A DNA stretch of 64,000 nucleotides, taken from contig NZ_CH672430.1 in assembly GCF_000153025.1 (NCBI RefSeq), positions 563,294-627,293 of the forward strand, given 5' to 3'. A program made the position numbers and the translations under genes. The notes under the pieces were generated by a model. That model did not search any database, had not been told where the DNA came from, and worked only from the letters and a program-made list of their open reading frames with translations. Below, piece by piece: positions 16,212 to 24,277 of the stretch. The stretch comes from Marinomonas sp. MED121. Lineage in GTDB: Bacteria; Pseudomonadota; Gammaproteobacteria; Pseudomonadales; Marinomonadaceae. The first letter of the stretch is position 1; the number at the start of each line of letters is the position of its first letter.

Positions 16212-16416
16212 TCTTATTGCTCCAAATAATCTCTAGTTACTGCTTAAAATGCGGTGTCGTGAATGACGCTAATTGTACCTGATTCATTCTACCGCTTCCT
16301 CTAAATGTCTTTATGTTTCGAATAACTGTTACAATATGCCGCTTTTATCAAATCGAAACCAGATTTAGGTTAAAAACTTTGGTCTAATCTTTGCTTAATT
16401 TAATGGAAAATACCCC

Positions 16417-16830
16417 ATGTTACAGATATCAATTGCGGTCGCTATTCCCGATCATGAAATGGAGCTGACCGCGATTCGTTCACAAGGGGCTGGTGGTCAA
16501 AATGTGAACAAGGTGTCATCGGCCATACATTTAAGGTTTGATATAAAGGCTTCTTCTTTGCCTGAATTCCATAAAAGCCGACTACTTGCTTTAAAAGATT
16601 CGCGAATCACTAAAGATGGGGTTGTGATTATCAAAGCACAACAACATAGAACCCAAGAACTTAATCGTGAAGATGCGCTCGCTAGACTGAAAGCCTTGAT
16701 TCTAGATGCGATTAAGGTAGAGAAGGTGAGACGGGCAACCAAGCCAACTAAATCCTCGCAACGTAAACGCGTTGATCATAAAAAGCAAAAGGGCCAGATT
16801 AAGGCGTTGCGTAAAAAGAACTGGGACTAG
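16417..16830 (+). CDS. arfB: Alternative ribosome rescue factor ArfB (YaeJ)
   Basis: This 137-aa protein has the catalytic GGQ motif in AIRSQGAGGQNVNKVSSAIHLRFD and a basic, unstructured C-terminal tail (KPTKSSQRKRVDHKKQKGQIKALRKKNW). The tail enters the mRNA channel of stalled ribosomes. It is a codon-independent peptidyl-tRNA hydrolase that frees nonstop ribosomes. Length and sequence match E. coli YaeJ (140 aa) well. It is a single gene, divergent from the hisA-like gene and convergent with the amino acid ABC operon. Confidence 0.95.
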   Translation: MLQISIAVAIPDHEMELTAIRSQGAGGQNVNKVSSAIHLRFDIKASSLPEFHKSRLLALKDSRITKDGVVIIKAQQHRTQELNREDALARLKALILDAIKVEKVRRATKPTKSSQRKRVDHKKQKGQIKALRKKNWD

Positions 16831-16866
16831 GTCTTATTAGCCTATATAGATAGGTTTGAAATAGGG

Positions 16867-17706
16867 CTATCTAGCCCCATTTCTTTTTTCTAAATAGTGA
16901 AATAACAGGGCAATAATACCTGCTAAAGACAAGTATATCCCTGTCATTAAGAGTAATGGTTCATAGACGATATAGGTCTCCTGTCGTATTTTTGAAAATA
17001 CTGCATAGGTGTCAATGAGAGTAATAGTTGCCACTAAAGGTGTTGCCTTGAGTTGTAAAATAACCTCTCCTCCGATGACTGGCAATGTGCGCTGTATGGC
17101 TCTGGGTAGCCAAATACGCGATAAGATTTTAAATGGTGGCATACCAAATGCCTTGGCCGCTTCTAATTCTCCTTTAGGAACACCAGCAAAAGCCCCTCGC
17201 ATGATTTCTCCTTCATAAGCGGCAACAGATAGTGTTAAAGCAATAAAGGCATAAGGCCAAGCATCGGTTAAATAAGGCCAAAGAAATGATTCCCGCAACC
17301 AGTCTATTTCAGGGAAGATAGAACCAACACCATAATAAAGAAGCCATATTTGTAGTAATAGAGGTGTTCCTCTTATAAGAGTACAAAAGCTCAGGGCTAA
17401 TTTTGCTAGAAAACTAGGGCCTGTTACTTGAACTAGACCAATTGGAATCGCGATTAAGAAGCCCGTGATAAAGCTTGTTACTAACAAAATAAGGGTTCGC
17501 CAAAGGCCTTCTAAAATAGCGTCTTGATATTCCGGAATCCAGTACCAGCTAAGGTTGTTAACTAGCCCAGCTATCGAGCCTAATGTAATAACAATCAGTA
17601 GTATTCTATGTGGCATAAACCAAGCTTTTATTGCCAGTAGATCAAGCATGGATGTCGCTTTTTTTTCGTGAGATAAGTTAGGTTGAATTAAAGGCTGATT
17701 ATCCAT
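16867..17706 (-). CDS. Polar amino acid ABC permease (HisM/ArtM type)
   Basis: This inner-membrane permease of about 279 aa has an N-terminal cytoplasmic extension and five or so helices. The conserved loop is EGEIMRGAFAGVPKGELEAAKAFGMPPFKILSRIWLPRA, typical of PAAT-family permeases. I chose the ATG at 17706: AAGGG lies 7 nt upstream, and it overlaps the end of the preceding permease by 8 nt (ATGGATAA), whereas the frame from 17754 would overlap by 56 nt. It is the last gene of an operon read ATPase, binding protein, permease, permease. Confidence 0.9.
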   Translation of the reverse strand: MDNQPLIQPNLSHEKKATSMLDLLAIKAWFMPHRILLIVITLGSIAGLVNNLSWYWIPEYQDAILEGLWRTLILLVTSFITGFLIAIPIGLVQVTGPSFLAKLALSFCTLIRGTPLLLQIWLLYYGVGSIFPEIDWLRESFLWPYLTDAWPYAFIALTLSVAAYEGEIMRGAFAGVPKGELEAAKAFGMPPFKILSRIWLPRAIQRTLPVIGGEVILQLKATPLVATITLIDTYAVFSKIRQETYIVYEPLLLMTGIYLSLAGIIALLFHYLEKRNGAR

Positions 17707-18427
17707 GTATTTGCCCTTTATTTGAGCGACGAATGAAGTACTTAAATAAAGCATCCGAAACTAATGAAATGCATAAGTAAAGCCCTCCTGCCACGGTCAG
17801 AAATAATAGCTGCTCTTTTGTTGCTCCTGCCGCTTGTCTTGCTGCCAATGTTAATTCAGTAAAGCCAACGACAGCGAGTAATGCGGTATCTTTAGTTGCT
17901 ATTAGCCAGAGATTGGAGAGACCAGGTAAAGCGTGAGGGAGCATGGCTGGCAAGCTGATACGGTATAGAATTTTGTATTTAGGCATGGCAAATGCGTGGG
18001 CCGCTTCTATTTGACCTGCTGGAATCGCAAGCATCGCTGAGCGTACCACTTCAGTTGCATAAGCGCCTTGAACAAACGATATGACCAGTACACCTGCGAT
18101 AAATCCATTAATTTCAATGTTGCTTATCCCTACTAGGCTGAGCAGACTATTTAGTAAGTTTGGTAAAGCAAAATAAATTAATAAGATTAGGACGAGTTCT
18201 GGGATAGCTCGTACAACCGTTGTGTAGCACGACCATAAATCACGACAGACAATACTCTTACCTAGCTTGCCAAGCGCGCCAAAAAAGCCAATAACAAGTC
18301 CAAATAAAAAGCCTAGAATAGCTATCTCTAATGAGAGAAGAAGTCCAGATAATAAGGTGCCACCCCATCCTGGCGCTTCAAAAGCTAATAACTGCCAAAC
18401 AGACATAGATTGATAATCAATAAACAT
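17699..18427 (-). CDS. Polar amino acid ABC permease (HisQ/ArtQ type)
   Basis: This 242-aa permease carries the PAAT signature (AYATEVVRSAMLAIPAGQIEAAHAFAMPKYKILYRISLPAML) and about five hydrophobic helices. With its 3' neighbour it forms the heterodimeric membrane channel. The stop codon overlaps the downstream permease start, so the two are probably translationally coupled. AGGGTGA precedes the ATG. Substrate is probably a cationic amino acid or derivative, inferred from the neighbouring amidinohydrolase. Confidence 0.9.
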   Translation of the reverse strand: MFIDYQSMSVWQLLAFEAPGWGGTLLSGLLLSLEIAILGFLFGLVIGFFGALGKLGKSIVCRDLWSCYTTVVRAIPELVLILLIYFALPNLLNSLLSLVGISNIEINGFIAGVLVISFVQGAYATEVVRSAMLAIPAGQIEAAHAFAMPKYKILYRISLPAMLPHALPGLSNLWLIATKDTALLAVVGFTELTLAARQAAGATKEQLLFLTVAGGLYLCISLVSDALFKYFIRRSNKGQIHG

Positions 18428-18448
18428 AAGTCACCCTAACGTTAACAA

Positions 18449-18481
18449 GCAAAAACTAAGCAAGTTAACTTGCTTAGTTTT
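18449..18481 (-). other. Strong hairpin downstream of the binding-protein gene
   Basis: AAAACTAAGCAAGTTAAC and its complement GTTAACTTGCTTAGTTTTT form a near-perfect stem of about 14 bp (arms AACTAAGCAAGTT / AACTTGCTTAGTT) between the binding-protein stop and the first permease. On the minus strand it lies where a partial terminator or mRNA-stabilising hairpin would give excess binding protein over permeases. Confidence 0.65.
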
Positions 18482-18489
18482 TGTTTATC

Positions 18490-19266
18490 TTATTCGCCGT
18501 AAATATTGAAGGAGAAATAAGCTTGGGATATTTGCTCGTAAGTACCATTTTCTCGAATGGCGTCAATGGCATTGTTAAGCTGCTCTTTTAGCTCTGGATT
18601 ACCTTTACGTAGGCCAAAACCAATACCTTCTCCTAATAAGGATTCATCATTAACCGCCATCCCCTTTAGATCGCAACAGTTCTTTCCTTGTTCTGAATTA
18701 AGGAAACTTTCAAGGGTGAGGGCATCTGCTTGGGTTGCATCTATGCGGCCAGAGTAAAGGTCTTGGTTAGCTTCGTCTTGGCTCTGATACTCTTTAATCG
18801 TGGCATTAGGATAATACTTTTTTGCAAACTTCACGTGAATGCTGGCGGCTTGCAGGCCGATTATTTTATTATCGAGTTCGGCTGGTGTACTGCTGAAGTT
18901 TGCATTTTTCGAACCAATAATTGAAGCGCCGGATTGATAGTATTTATCCGAAAAATCAATCACACGTTTACGGTCTGCCGTAATGGATAATGAGGCAGCT
19001 ACCACATCGATTTTTTTAGAGAGTAATGCTGGAATAATGCCATCCCAAGCGGTAGCCACAATTTCACAATCTAGTTTGGCTTGTGCGCAAATTGCCTTAG
19101 CTATGTCTATTTCCCAACCTGAATAATTACCAGATGCATCAGGGACAGAAAAGGGTGGATAGGGCTCGGTGGCAATACCTACTTTAATCGTTTGGGCTGC
19201 TAGTGTTGTTGAGAAAAAGCCAATAACAAAGGCGCTAATATACGCAATAGATGCTTTGAGTTTCAT
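18490..19266 (-). CDS. Periplasmic amino acid-binding protein (HisJ/ArgT-like)
   Basis: This 258-aa family 3 solute-binding protein has a signal peptide ending near TTLAAQ. The mature N-terminus is TIKVGIATEPYPPFSVPDASGNYSGWEIDIAKAICAQAKLDC, and RKRVIDFSDKYYQSG follows later, as in the arginine/ornithine/lysine/octopine binding proteins. The acidic pocket expected for cationic ligands cannot be judged without a model. It lies between the ATPase and permease genes, separated by 56 and 62 bp. A small inverted repeat (AAACTAAGCAAGTTAACTTGCTTAGTTT, near 18449-18476) follows its stop and may stabilise its mRNA. Confidence 0.9.
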   Translation of the reverse strand: MKLKASIAYISAFVIGFFSTTLAAQTIKVGIATEPYPPFSVPDASGNYSGWEIDIAKAICAQAKLDCEIVATAWDGIIPALLSKKIDVVAASLSITADRKRVIDFSDKYYQSGASIIGSKNANFSSTPAELDNKIIGLQAASIHVKFAKKYYPNATIKEYQSQDEANQDLYSGRIDATQADALTLESFLNSEQGKNCCDLKGMAVNDESLLGEGIGFGLRKGNPELKEQLNNAIDAIRENGTYEQISQAYFSFNIYGE

Positions 19267-19322
19267 GATTTACTTCCTCTAAATAGATTGTTTTATGTTT
19301 GGTATTTCTATTTTTCTTTTTA

Positions 19323-20111
19323 TTAGCAAACTGACTGGATGAATTGTTTTAGCCTTTCTGATTTTGGCGCATTGAATATCTCTGCTGCAGAGCCAAACTC
19401 ATCAACTTTACCTGCATTCAAGAACATGACTTTATTGGCGACATCCGCCGCAAACTTCATTTCATGCGTCACTATGATCATGCTTCTGCCTTCAGTTGCT
19501 AAATCATGCATAACAGCTAAAACTTCACTGACAAGTTCTGGGTCTAAGGCCGAGGTCGGCTCATCAAAAAGCATTAGCTCAGGGTTGATTGCGAGAGCTC
19601 TAGCTATGGCTGCTCTTTGTTGTTGGCCACCGGAGAGGTTGCAAGGGTATTGGAGCTTCTTATCGTAAAGCCCAACGCGTTTTAGTAGCTGGTGGGCATT
19701 GATTAAGGCTTCATCTTTGGACATGCCAAATACCTGAGTCGGCACTTCGATAATGTTTTGCTCGATAGTCATGTGCTGCCAAAGATGAAAGCCTTGAAAA
19801 ACCATGCCAAGTTTCTGACGGATAAGGCGAAGCTGCTTTTGGTCTTTTGCAACCATGTCACCTTGTTTATTGCGAATGAGCTCTATCTTCTTACCAAAAA
19901 TACTGATCTCACCTGCGCTTGGTGTTTCCAGCATGTTGATGCAACGAAGCGTGGTGGATTTACCGGATCCACTGCCACCGATAAGGGCAATGACATCGCC
20001 TTTCTTGGCGCTAAGGTCTATGCCTTTTAAAACCTCAAGTTGACCAAAACTCTTCCTGAGATTGGTGATTTCAAGAATGTTGTTGTTTATATCTATCTCA
20101 TTTATGGCCAT
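19323..20111 (-). CDS. Polar amino acid ABC transporter ATPase (HisP/ArtP type)
   Basis: This 262-aa ATPase has Walker A GGSGSGKST, Q-loop MVFQGFHLWQHM, signature LSGGQQQRAAIARAL, Walker B LMLFDEPTSALDP and switch His in IIVTHE. The HLWQHMT segment and length are typical of the HisP/ArtP/OccP clade. It is the first gene of the operon, reading away from the amidinohydrolase gene across a 139-bp divergent region that contains two candidate operators. Confidence 0.93.
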   Translation of the reverse strand: MAINEIDINNNILEITNLRKSFGQLEVLKGIDLSAKKGDVIALIGGSGSGKSTTLRCINMLETPSAGEISIFGKKIELIRNKQGDMVAKDQKQLRLIRQKLGMVFQGFHLWQHMTIEQNIIEVPTQVFGMSKDEALINAHQLLKRVGLYDKKLQYPCNLSGGQQQRAAIARALAINPELMLFDEPTSALDPELVSEVLAVMHDLATEGRSMIIVTHEMKFAADVANKVMFLNAGKVDEFGSAAEIFNAPKSERLKQFIQSVC

Positions 20112-20147
20112 GTCGGATGTCTCTAAATGATTTTTAAAATAATTAAA

Positions 20148-20181
20148 TTATGCGCTTGCATAAATTTATACACTTGCATAA
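20148..20181. promoter_or_regulatory. Tandem operator-like palindromes in the divergent promoter
   Basis: TTATGCGCTTGCATAA (20148-20163) has perfect arms TTATGC/GCATAA. TTATACACTTGCATAA (20166-20181) is a second copy with one arm mismatch, displaced by 18 bp. They lie 37-70 bp ahead of the ABC ATPase gene and about 70-100 bp ahead of the divergent hydrolase gene, a fit place for the TetR-family regulator encoded two genes away. Confidence 0.6.
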
Positions 20182-20250
20182 TAATGATGTCAACAAGATT
20201 GCTTTGAGCGATAAGTAATCAAATAAAGGCGAACTTAGGAGAGTAAAAGA

Positions 20251-21123
20251 ATGAAATTATTTGGTAGTCAGTCAATGGTTGCACCGATTAAGCGTGTACT
20301 CATGCGTCGTCCTGGGCAAAGCTTACTTGCAGCAGATGCGAACCAGTGGCATTACGGCAGTATGTTTGATGCGCCAAAAGCAATTGAACAATACAATGCG
20401 TTTGCTGAGATAGTGGCAAGCTGCGGGGCTGAAATTAGCTGGATAGAAGATAAGGGGGATGGGTTATGTGATGCTATGTTTACTCAGGATGCTTCCTTAG
20501 TGACTAATCACGGTGCTGTTTTATTAAATATGGGCAAAGCGTTGCGAGTCCCAGAACCTCAAGTTCATGGGGAAGCTTATCGCGCAGCTGGTGTGCCAAT
20601 ATTGGGAGAGTTAACCGGTACAGCTATGATCGAAGGTGGGGACTTTATTTGGTTGAATAACAATACCATAGTGGTCGGCTGTGGATTCCGTTCTAACCGT
20701 GAAGGAATAGAGCAACTCAATGCCATTCTTAACCCTTACGACATTAATGTAATCGGTTTTGATCTGCCTGTTTGGCAAGGTGCTGAGGCATGTTTGCATT
20801 TAATGTCGATGATTTCTCCTCTTGATGATAAGTTAGCGTTAATATATTCACCGCTTATGCCAACCGCATTTTATAATTTACTGTTGGAAGAGGGTTACAC
20901 CCTGATAGATGCACCAGCGCAGGAGTACTTGGCAAGTGGTGGGCTTAATCTGAACGTCCTACCTTTGAATCCAAAAGAGTGCGTTATGATAGATGGCTTC
21001 CCAGAGACTAAAAAGATGATGGAAGAGGCTGGCTGTCAGGTGCATGTTTTTAAAGGTGATGCCCTTTGTATTACCTGTGAAGGCGGGCCCACATGTTTAA
21101 CGAATCCAATTTTACGAGGCTAA
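20251..21123 (+). CDS. Arginine deiminase/DDAH-superfamily amidinohydrolase
   Basis: This 290-aa pentein-fold enzyme of the amidinotransferase family has the catalytic set typical of the superfamily: D80 (FTQD), E128 and D131 (EGGD), H183 (CLHLMS) and the nucleophile C282 (GGPTCLTNP). Such enzymes hydrolyse guanidino groups by a Cys-thiouronium intermediate; candidates are dimethylarginine dimethylaminohydrolase, arginine deiminase-like and related hydrolases. It is shorter than arginine deiminase (about 410 aa) and a little longer than bacterial DDAH (about 254 aa). Neighbouring ABC importer genes for cationic amino acids and a TetR gene support catabolism of arginine or a methylated arginine, but the exact substrate is open. 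AGGAGAG gives a good ribosome-binding site. Confidence 0.8.
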   Translation: MKLFGSQSMVAPIKRVLMRRPGQSLLAADANQWHYGSMFDAPKAIEQYNAFAEIVASCGAEISWIEDKGDGLCDAMFTQDASLVTNHGAVLLNMGKALRVPEPQVHGEAYRAAGVPILGELTGTAMIEGGDFIWLNNNTIVVGCGFRSNREGIEQLNAILNPYDINVIGFDLPVWQGAEACLHLMSMISPLDDKLALIYSPLMPTAFYNLLLEEGYTLIDAPAQEYLASGGLNLNVLPLNPKECVMIDGFPETKKMMEEAGCQVHVFKGDALCITCEGGPTCLTNPILRG

Positions 21124-21135
21124 TTCATACCTAGT

Positions 21136-21753
21136 ATGTCAACTAAGAGAAGAGAAGGTAATAATCGTCGTCAAGAGCTGATTGAAGCCACATTAAACTG
21201 TATTGAAAATGAAGGGATACAAGGGGCTACAGTCAGAAAAGTAGCTGACTATGCCGGTGTTACTAATGGGCTGATACGGTTTTATTTTTCAGGTAAAGAT
21301 GAGCTCATTAGAGCAGCATATGCTGCTTTATTAGAGCAAATTTATGTCAGTGCTAGGGCGAATATTGAAGATGCCCAATTACCTGTAAAAGAACGGTTAC
21401 GTCGCTTTATTCAAGCGACCCTTTCTTTTCCTATTGTCTCCCCACGTACGGTATTGTTGTGGGCCAACTTTTTACCATTAACCTATATTGACGATGAAAT
21501 GGCTGCGATACGAAATGAAGGTTATGTGGAAACGACTAACATTTTACAGCCCTTGGTTATAGCTTCTCTTGCTCAAGAGAACCGTAATATTTCAGAAGAA
21601 GAGTCACAGCGATTTGCCATTAAGCTTAATGCCGTCATAGATGGGCTTTGGCTTGAAGGCAGTATGGCGGGCTATAAATTTCAAAATGGTGAATTAGCTG
21701 AAATGGGGGTTGAAACTGCATCTTCTATTTTAGCCATTAATTTAGCTAACTAA
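21136..21753 (+). CDS. TetR/BetI-type regulator
   Basis: This 205-aa regulator has an N-terminal TetR helix-turn-helix (RRQELIEATLNCIENEGIQGATVRKVADYAGVTNGLIRFYFSGKDELI). Its C-terminal ligand domain resembles BetI in length and in the LLWANFLPL segment. It lies 12 bp after the hydrolase stop, so they form one operon, and probably controls both this operon and the divergent ABC operon by the tandem palindromes at 20148-20181. The Shine-Dalgarno is weak, consistent with coupled, low expression. The ligand is unknown, perhaps the guanidino compound transported. Confidence 0.9.
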   Translation: MSTKRREGNNRRQELIEATLNCIENEGIQGATVRKVADYAGVTNGLIRFYFSGKDELIRAAYAALLEQIYVSARANIEDAQLPVKERLRRFIQATLSFPIVSPRTVLLWANFLPLTYIDDEMAAIRNEGYVETTNILQPLVIASLAQENRNISEEESQRFAIKLNAVIDGLWLEGSMAGYKFQNGELAEMGVETASSILAINLAN

Positions 21754-21759
21754 CGTATG

Positions 21760-21793
21760 AAAAGCCCACATCATAAGGTTGATGTGGGCTTTT
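21760..21793. terminator. Bidirectional intrinsic terminator
   Basis: AAAAGCCCACATC and GATGTGGGCTTTT form a perfect 13-bp stem with an 8-nt loop, with A and T runs on both sides. It serves the tetR gene on the plus strand and the YdcH gene on the minus strand. Confidence 0.92.
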
Positions 21794-21803
21794 CATTATT
21801 TAT

Positions 21804-22058
21804 TTAAGCCGTTGCTGCTTGGGCTTTTCTTAGCATGCTAGTCAGCTCGTCTTTTAAATAAACACGACGATGCTTGGCTTTTTCTTCTTCAGCTGTAGTG
21901 GCTAAAGTGACCTCATTTTCCATATTCTCAATGCTGCGTGTTAGTTCGTGGTATTCATCAAATAGCTTTTTAAAGTGAGCATTCTCCATTTTTAATTGGT
22001 GAATTTCATGCTTAAACTCAGGTAAATCATTGGCAAGTGTATGGTGTTCTACAGACAT
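21804..22058 (-). CDS. YdcH-family protein (DUF465), first copy
   Basis: This small helical protein of about 84 aa has the YdcH/DUF465 pattern DLPEFKHEIHQLKMENAHFKKLFDEYHELTRSIENMENE. The family is widespread and poorly understood, with a predicted coiled-coil dimer. I chose the ATG at 22058, with AAGGA 6 nt upstream, over the longer frame from 22100, which adds an unlikely hydrophobic leader. A divergent paralogue lies at 22539-22787, with a DksA-like gene between them. Confidence 0.85.
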   Translation of the reverse strand: MSVEHHTLANDLPEFKHEIHQLKMENAHFKKLFDEYHELTRSIENMENEVTLATTAEEEKAKHRRVYLKDELTSMLRKAQAATA

Positions 22059-22185
22059 GGCTCTTCCTTGTTTTATTAGATAAATAACAAGGAAGAGCAT
22101 AAAGCGCGCTTTAATATTTTATCTTGATTTAGATTAAGGAAAGGCTAATTCAAGCAAAGTAAATAGCCTAACTTCAAGTATGTTA

Positions 22186-22527
22186 TTAATGGCTGCAATC
22201 AAAGCAGTGTTTAATATCGGGTAAAATGGTTAAACGCTTTTCTTCTATTGGCTTACTACAGGTTTTGCATAGGCCATAATCTGATTCTTGTAGGCGGCTT
22301 ATGGCATATTGAACGGCTTCTAAGGCTAGGTTTTCCGCTTTTCGGCACTCTTCAATGACTTCATTTTTTTGGATGATATTTCTCTGCTCTAAACGTATTT
22401 GCTTTAAGCGATCTAAACTATCTTTATAGGTGTCCAAAAGCCCTGCTTCTGCACGGCTAATGGGATGATTAAAAGAAGCAATCTTTAGGTTACGGGTAAG
22501 AGATTGGCTAATCGGAAAATAAGACAT
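22186..22527 (-). CDS. DksA/TraR-type zinc-finger protein
   Basis: This 113-aa protein has a C-terminal four-Cys zinc finger (CKTCSKPIEEKRLTILPDIKHCFDC) preceded by ESDYGLC and a helical coiled-coil-like N-terminal part, as in the DksA/TraR family. The length is nearer to the short YbiI/TraR-like members than to DksA (151 aa). The acidic DxxDxA tip used by DksA to reach the RNA polymerase active site is not evident, so transcriptional activity is uncertain. It sits between two YdcH-type genes on the same strand, 11 bp after the upstream one. Confidence 0.82.
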   Translation of the reverse strand: MSYFPISQSLTRNLKIASFNHPISRAEAGLLDTYKDSLDRLKQIRLEQRNIIQKNEVIEECRKAENLALEAVQYAISRLQESDYGLCKTCSKPIEEKRLTILPDIKHCFDCSH

Positions 22528-22538
22528 ATTGGTCTCCT

Positions 22539-22787
22539 CTAAACTTTAGCGGCAAGGGCGTGTTTGCTGAGCATTGATTGAATCGAAAGGTTTAGCTCAT
22601 TTTGCCTTTTCTGATACTGCTCTAATTCAAATTCTTGCTGGGCTGCATCAAGGTTTTGCACCTTATTACTGACATTTAAGTATTCGATTGCCATATTCTG
22701 AAAGTCGGTATTATGTAAATTTAATAGCCTGATTTCATCAGCAAATTGAGGGTGTTCGAACATGAGTTTTACGATTTGACGTGTCAT
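22539..22787 (-). CDS. YdcH-like protein (DUF465), second copy
   Basis: This 82-aa helical protein contains HPQFADEIRLLNLHNTDFQNMAIEYLNVSNKVQNLD, a recognisable but diverged version of the YdcH pattern seen in the copy 0.5 kb away. It starts with AAGGAG 6 nt upstream and is followed after 11 bp by the DksA-like gene, so these two are probably one transcript. It is predicted to be cytoplasmic. No function is known. Confidence 0.72.
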   Translation of the reverse strand: MTRQIVKLMFEHPQFADEIRLLNLHNTDFQNMAIEYLNVSNKVQNLDAAQQEFELEQYQKRQNELNLSIQSMLSKHALAAKV

Positions 22788-22969
22788 CTGAATCTCCTTA
22801 CTCAGTCTTCAAGAAATTTATATCAGATTAGCTAACTATTTTGATTAAAAAAATAGACTAGTTTAAAGTTTTAAACTCTCCCTGATATGTATCAGGTTAA
22901 TCTGACTTTATGACAATTTTATGTTGAATGAGCTGGAGCTATGCTGGGTGAGGAGTGAGTGCGCTGAGC

Positions 22970-23368
22970 TTAACTATCTGCGCGAACAGGTAAGCGTAGC
23001 AAATAGATACTGACGCAAATACCAATACAAATTAGGCTTAGGGTTGCCCAGAATTTAGCCACGATAAAGATAGATAAGCCCATGCCACACCACATAAAAA
23101 TAATGGCTCGGTTACGACTCTTTTTGGGGATGCCTTTATCAGATTGCCAATCTTCTATTATGGGGCCAAAAAACTTGTGTTGCTTCAACCATAGGTGAAA
23201 ACGCTTGGATGACTGAGAGAAACACCAGGCACTTAACAGTATAAAAGGGGTAGTGGGTAATAGGGGAAGTACAATGCCAATCACACCTAGAATGAGTGAT
23301 ATCCATCCAATAGATAAGAGTAGCAGTCGCTTAAAAGGGTTGTTTTCTTTTGTGGCTAACTTGCTCAT
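22970..23368 (-). CDS. YbaN-family inner-membrane protein (DUF454)
   Basis: This 132-aa protein has three predicted helices and the DUF454 signature: LLLSIGWISLILGVIGIVLPLLPTTPFILLSAWCFSQSSKRFHLWLKQHKFFGPIIEDW. This matches E. coli YbaN in length and sequence style. It is an inner-membrane protein of unknown function, read alone. A hairpin at 23471-23498 separates it from rnt upstream. Confidence 0.92.
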   Translation of the reverse strand: MSKLATKENNPFKRLLLLSIGWISLILGVIGIVLPLLPTTPFILLSAWCFSQSSKRFHLWLKQHKFFGPIIEDWQSDKGIPKKSRNRAIIFMWCGMGLSIFIVAKFWATLSLICIGICVSIYLLRLPVRADS

Positions 23369-23470
23369 GTTAACTAAGGATCCTCTGGTGACGCTTTCAT
23401 CTACTTGGATAAAACCTATGATATCAACCAGTAAAGCACAAATTAAGGGTGTGTAAATGACTTTTATGTG

Positions 23471-23498
23471 AAAGAGGCTAGGTTAACCTTAGCCTCTT
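23471..23498 (-). terminator. Terminator after rnt
   Basis: GAGGCTA (23474-23480) and TAGCCTC (23490-23496), extended by flanking AAA/TTT, form a stem just after the rnt stop on the minus strand, before the DUF454 gene. Confidence 0.7.
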
Positions 23499-23512
23499 TA
23501 TAAGGATTTGTA

Positions 23513-24187
23513 TTAAATAAATGAGGACATGTCGTCCATTGATTCAGGTGCAGCTAGACTCCAGCCGCCTAGGCGTTTCCAACGGTTAACGATTTCACAA
23601 AACAGCTCGGCGGTTTTTTCGGTATCGTATTTGGCTGAATGCGCTTCTGCGTTGCTAAATGGAATAGCAGCGGCTTCACAGGCTTTTGCTAATACGGTTT
23701 GACCAAATGCGAGGCCAGCAAGGCTTGCGGTATCAAAGCTTGAGAAGGGGTGGAAAGGGTTTCTTTTAATATCACAACGCTCAATTGCTGCATTTAAGAA
23801 GCCATGATCAAAAGCCGCATTATGACCGACTAGAATCGCACGTTTGCAACCGACTGATTTAAGCTCTTTACGCACTTTACTAAAGATTTGCCCAAGCACT
23901 TCTGCTTCCACCACATCTTTGCGTTCCGGGTCAAATGGGTCGATACCAGTAAACTCTAATGCTGATTTTTCAAGGTTTGCCCCTTCAAAAGGTCTAACAT
24001 TAAATTCAATGGTTTCGTGAATGTATAGCTCGCCATTTTCATCCATTCGAAGGATGCTGGCAGCAATTTCTAATAATGCATCTGTTTTATTATTAAAGCC
24101 TGCGGTTTCAACGTCGATAACTACAGGTAAGAAACCACGGAAGCGGTCTTTAATTTCGTGCATGGTGGAATTTTGCTGGTTTGACAA
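23513..24187 (-). CDS. rnt: Ribonuclease T
   Basis: This 224-aa DEDDh exonuclease has [21 protein letters not shown] (Exo I), [19 protein letters not shown] (Exo II) and [15 protein letters not shown] (Exo III with the catalytic His and Asp). RNase T trims the CCA-adjacent 3' ends of tRNA and matures 5S and 23S rRNA as a dimer. It is divergent from motY, an arrangement also present in Pseudomonas. Confidence 0.96.
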   Translation of the reverse strand: MSNQQNSTMHEIKDRFRGFLPVVIDVETAGFNNKTDALLEIAASILRMDENGELYIHETIEFNVRPFEGANLEKSALEFTGIDPFDPERKDVVEAEVLGQIFSKVRKELKSVGCKRAILVGHNAAFDHGFLNAAIERCDIKRNPFHPFSSFDTASLAGLAFGQTVLAKACEAAAIPFSNAEAHSAKYDTEKTAELFCEIVNRWKRLGGWSLAAPESMDDMSSFI

Positions 24188-24277
24188 GAGTAATCCTTAA
24201 TTGTGCCACTTGCTCGTAATGTTATTGCTGGATAGGATTGCAGCATAACACATTTGTTAGCTTGAACGAGATATCTA

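Noticed and set aside
16867..20111. Glutamine- or cystine-specific importer as a firm assignment
   Set aside because: PAAT subunits alone do not give substrate; only context suggests a guanidino compound.
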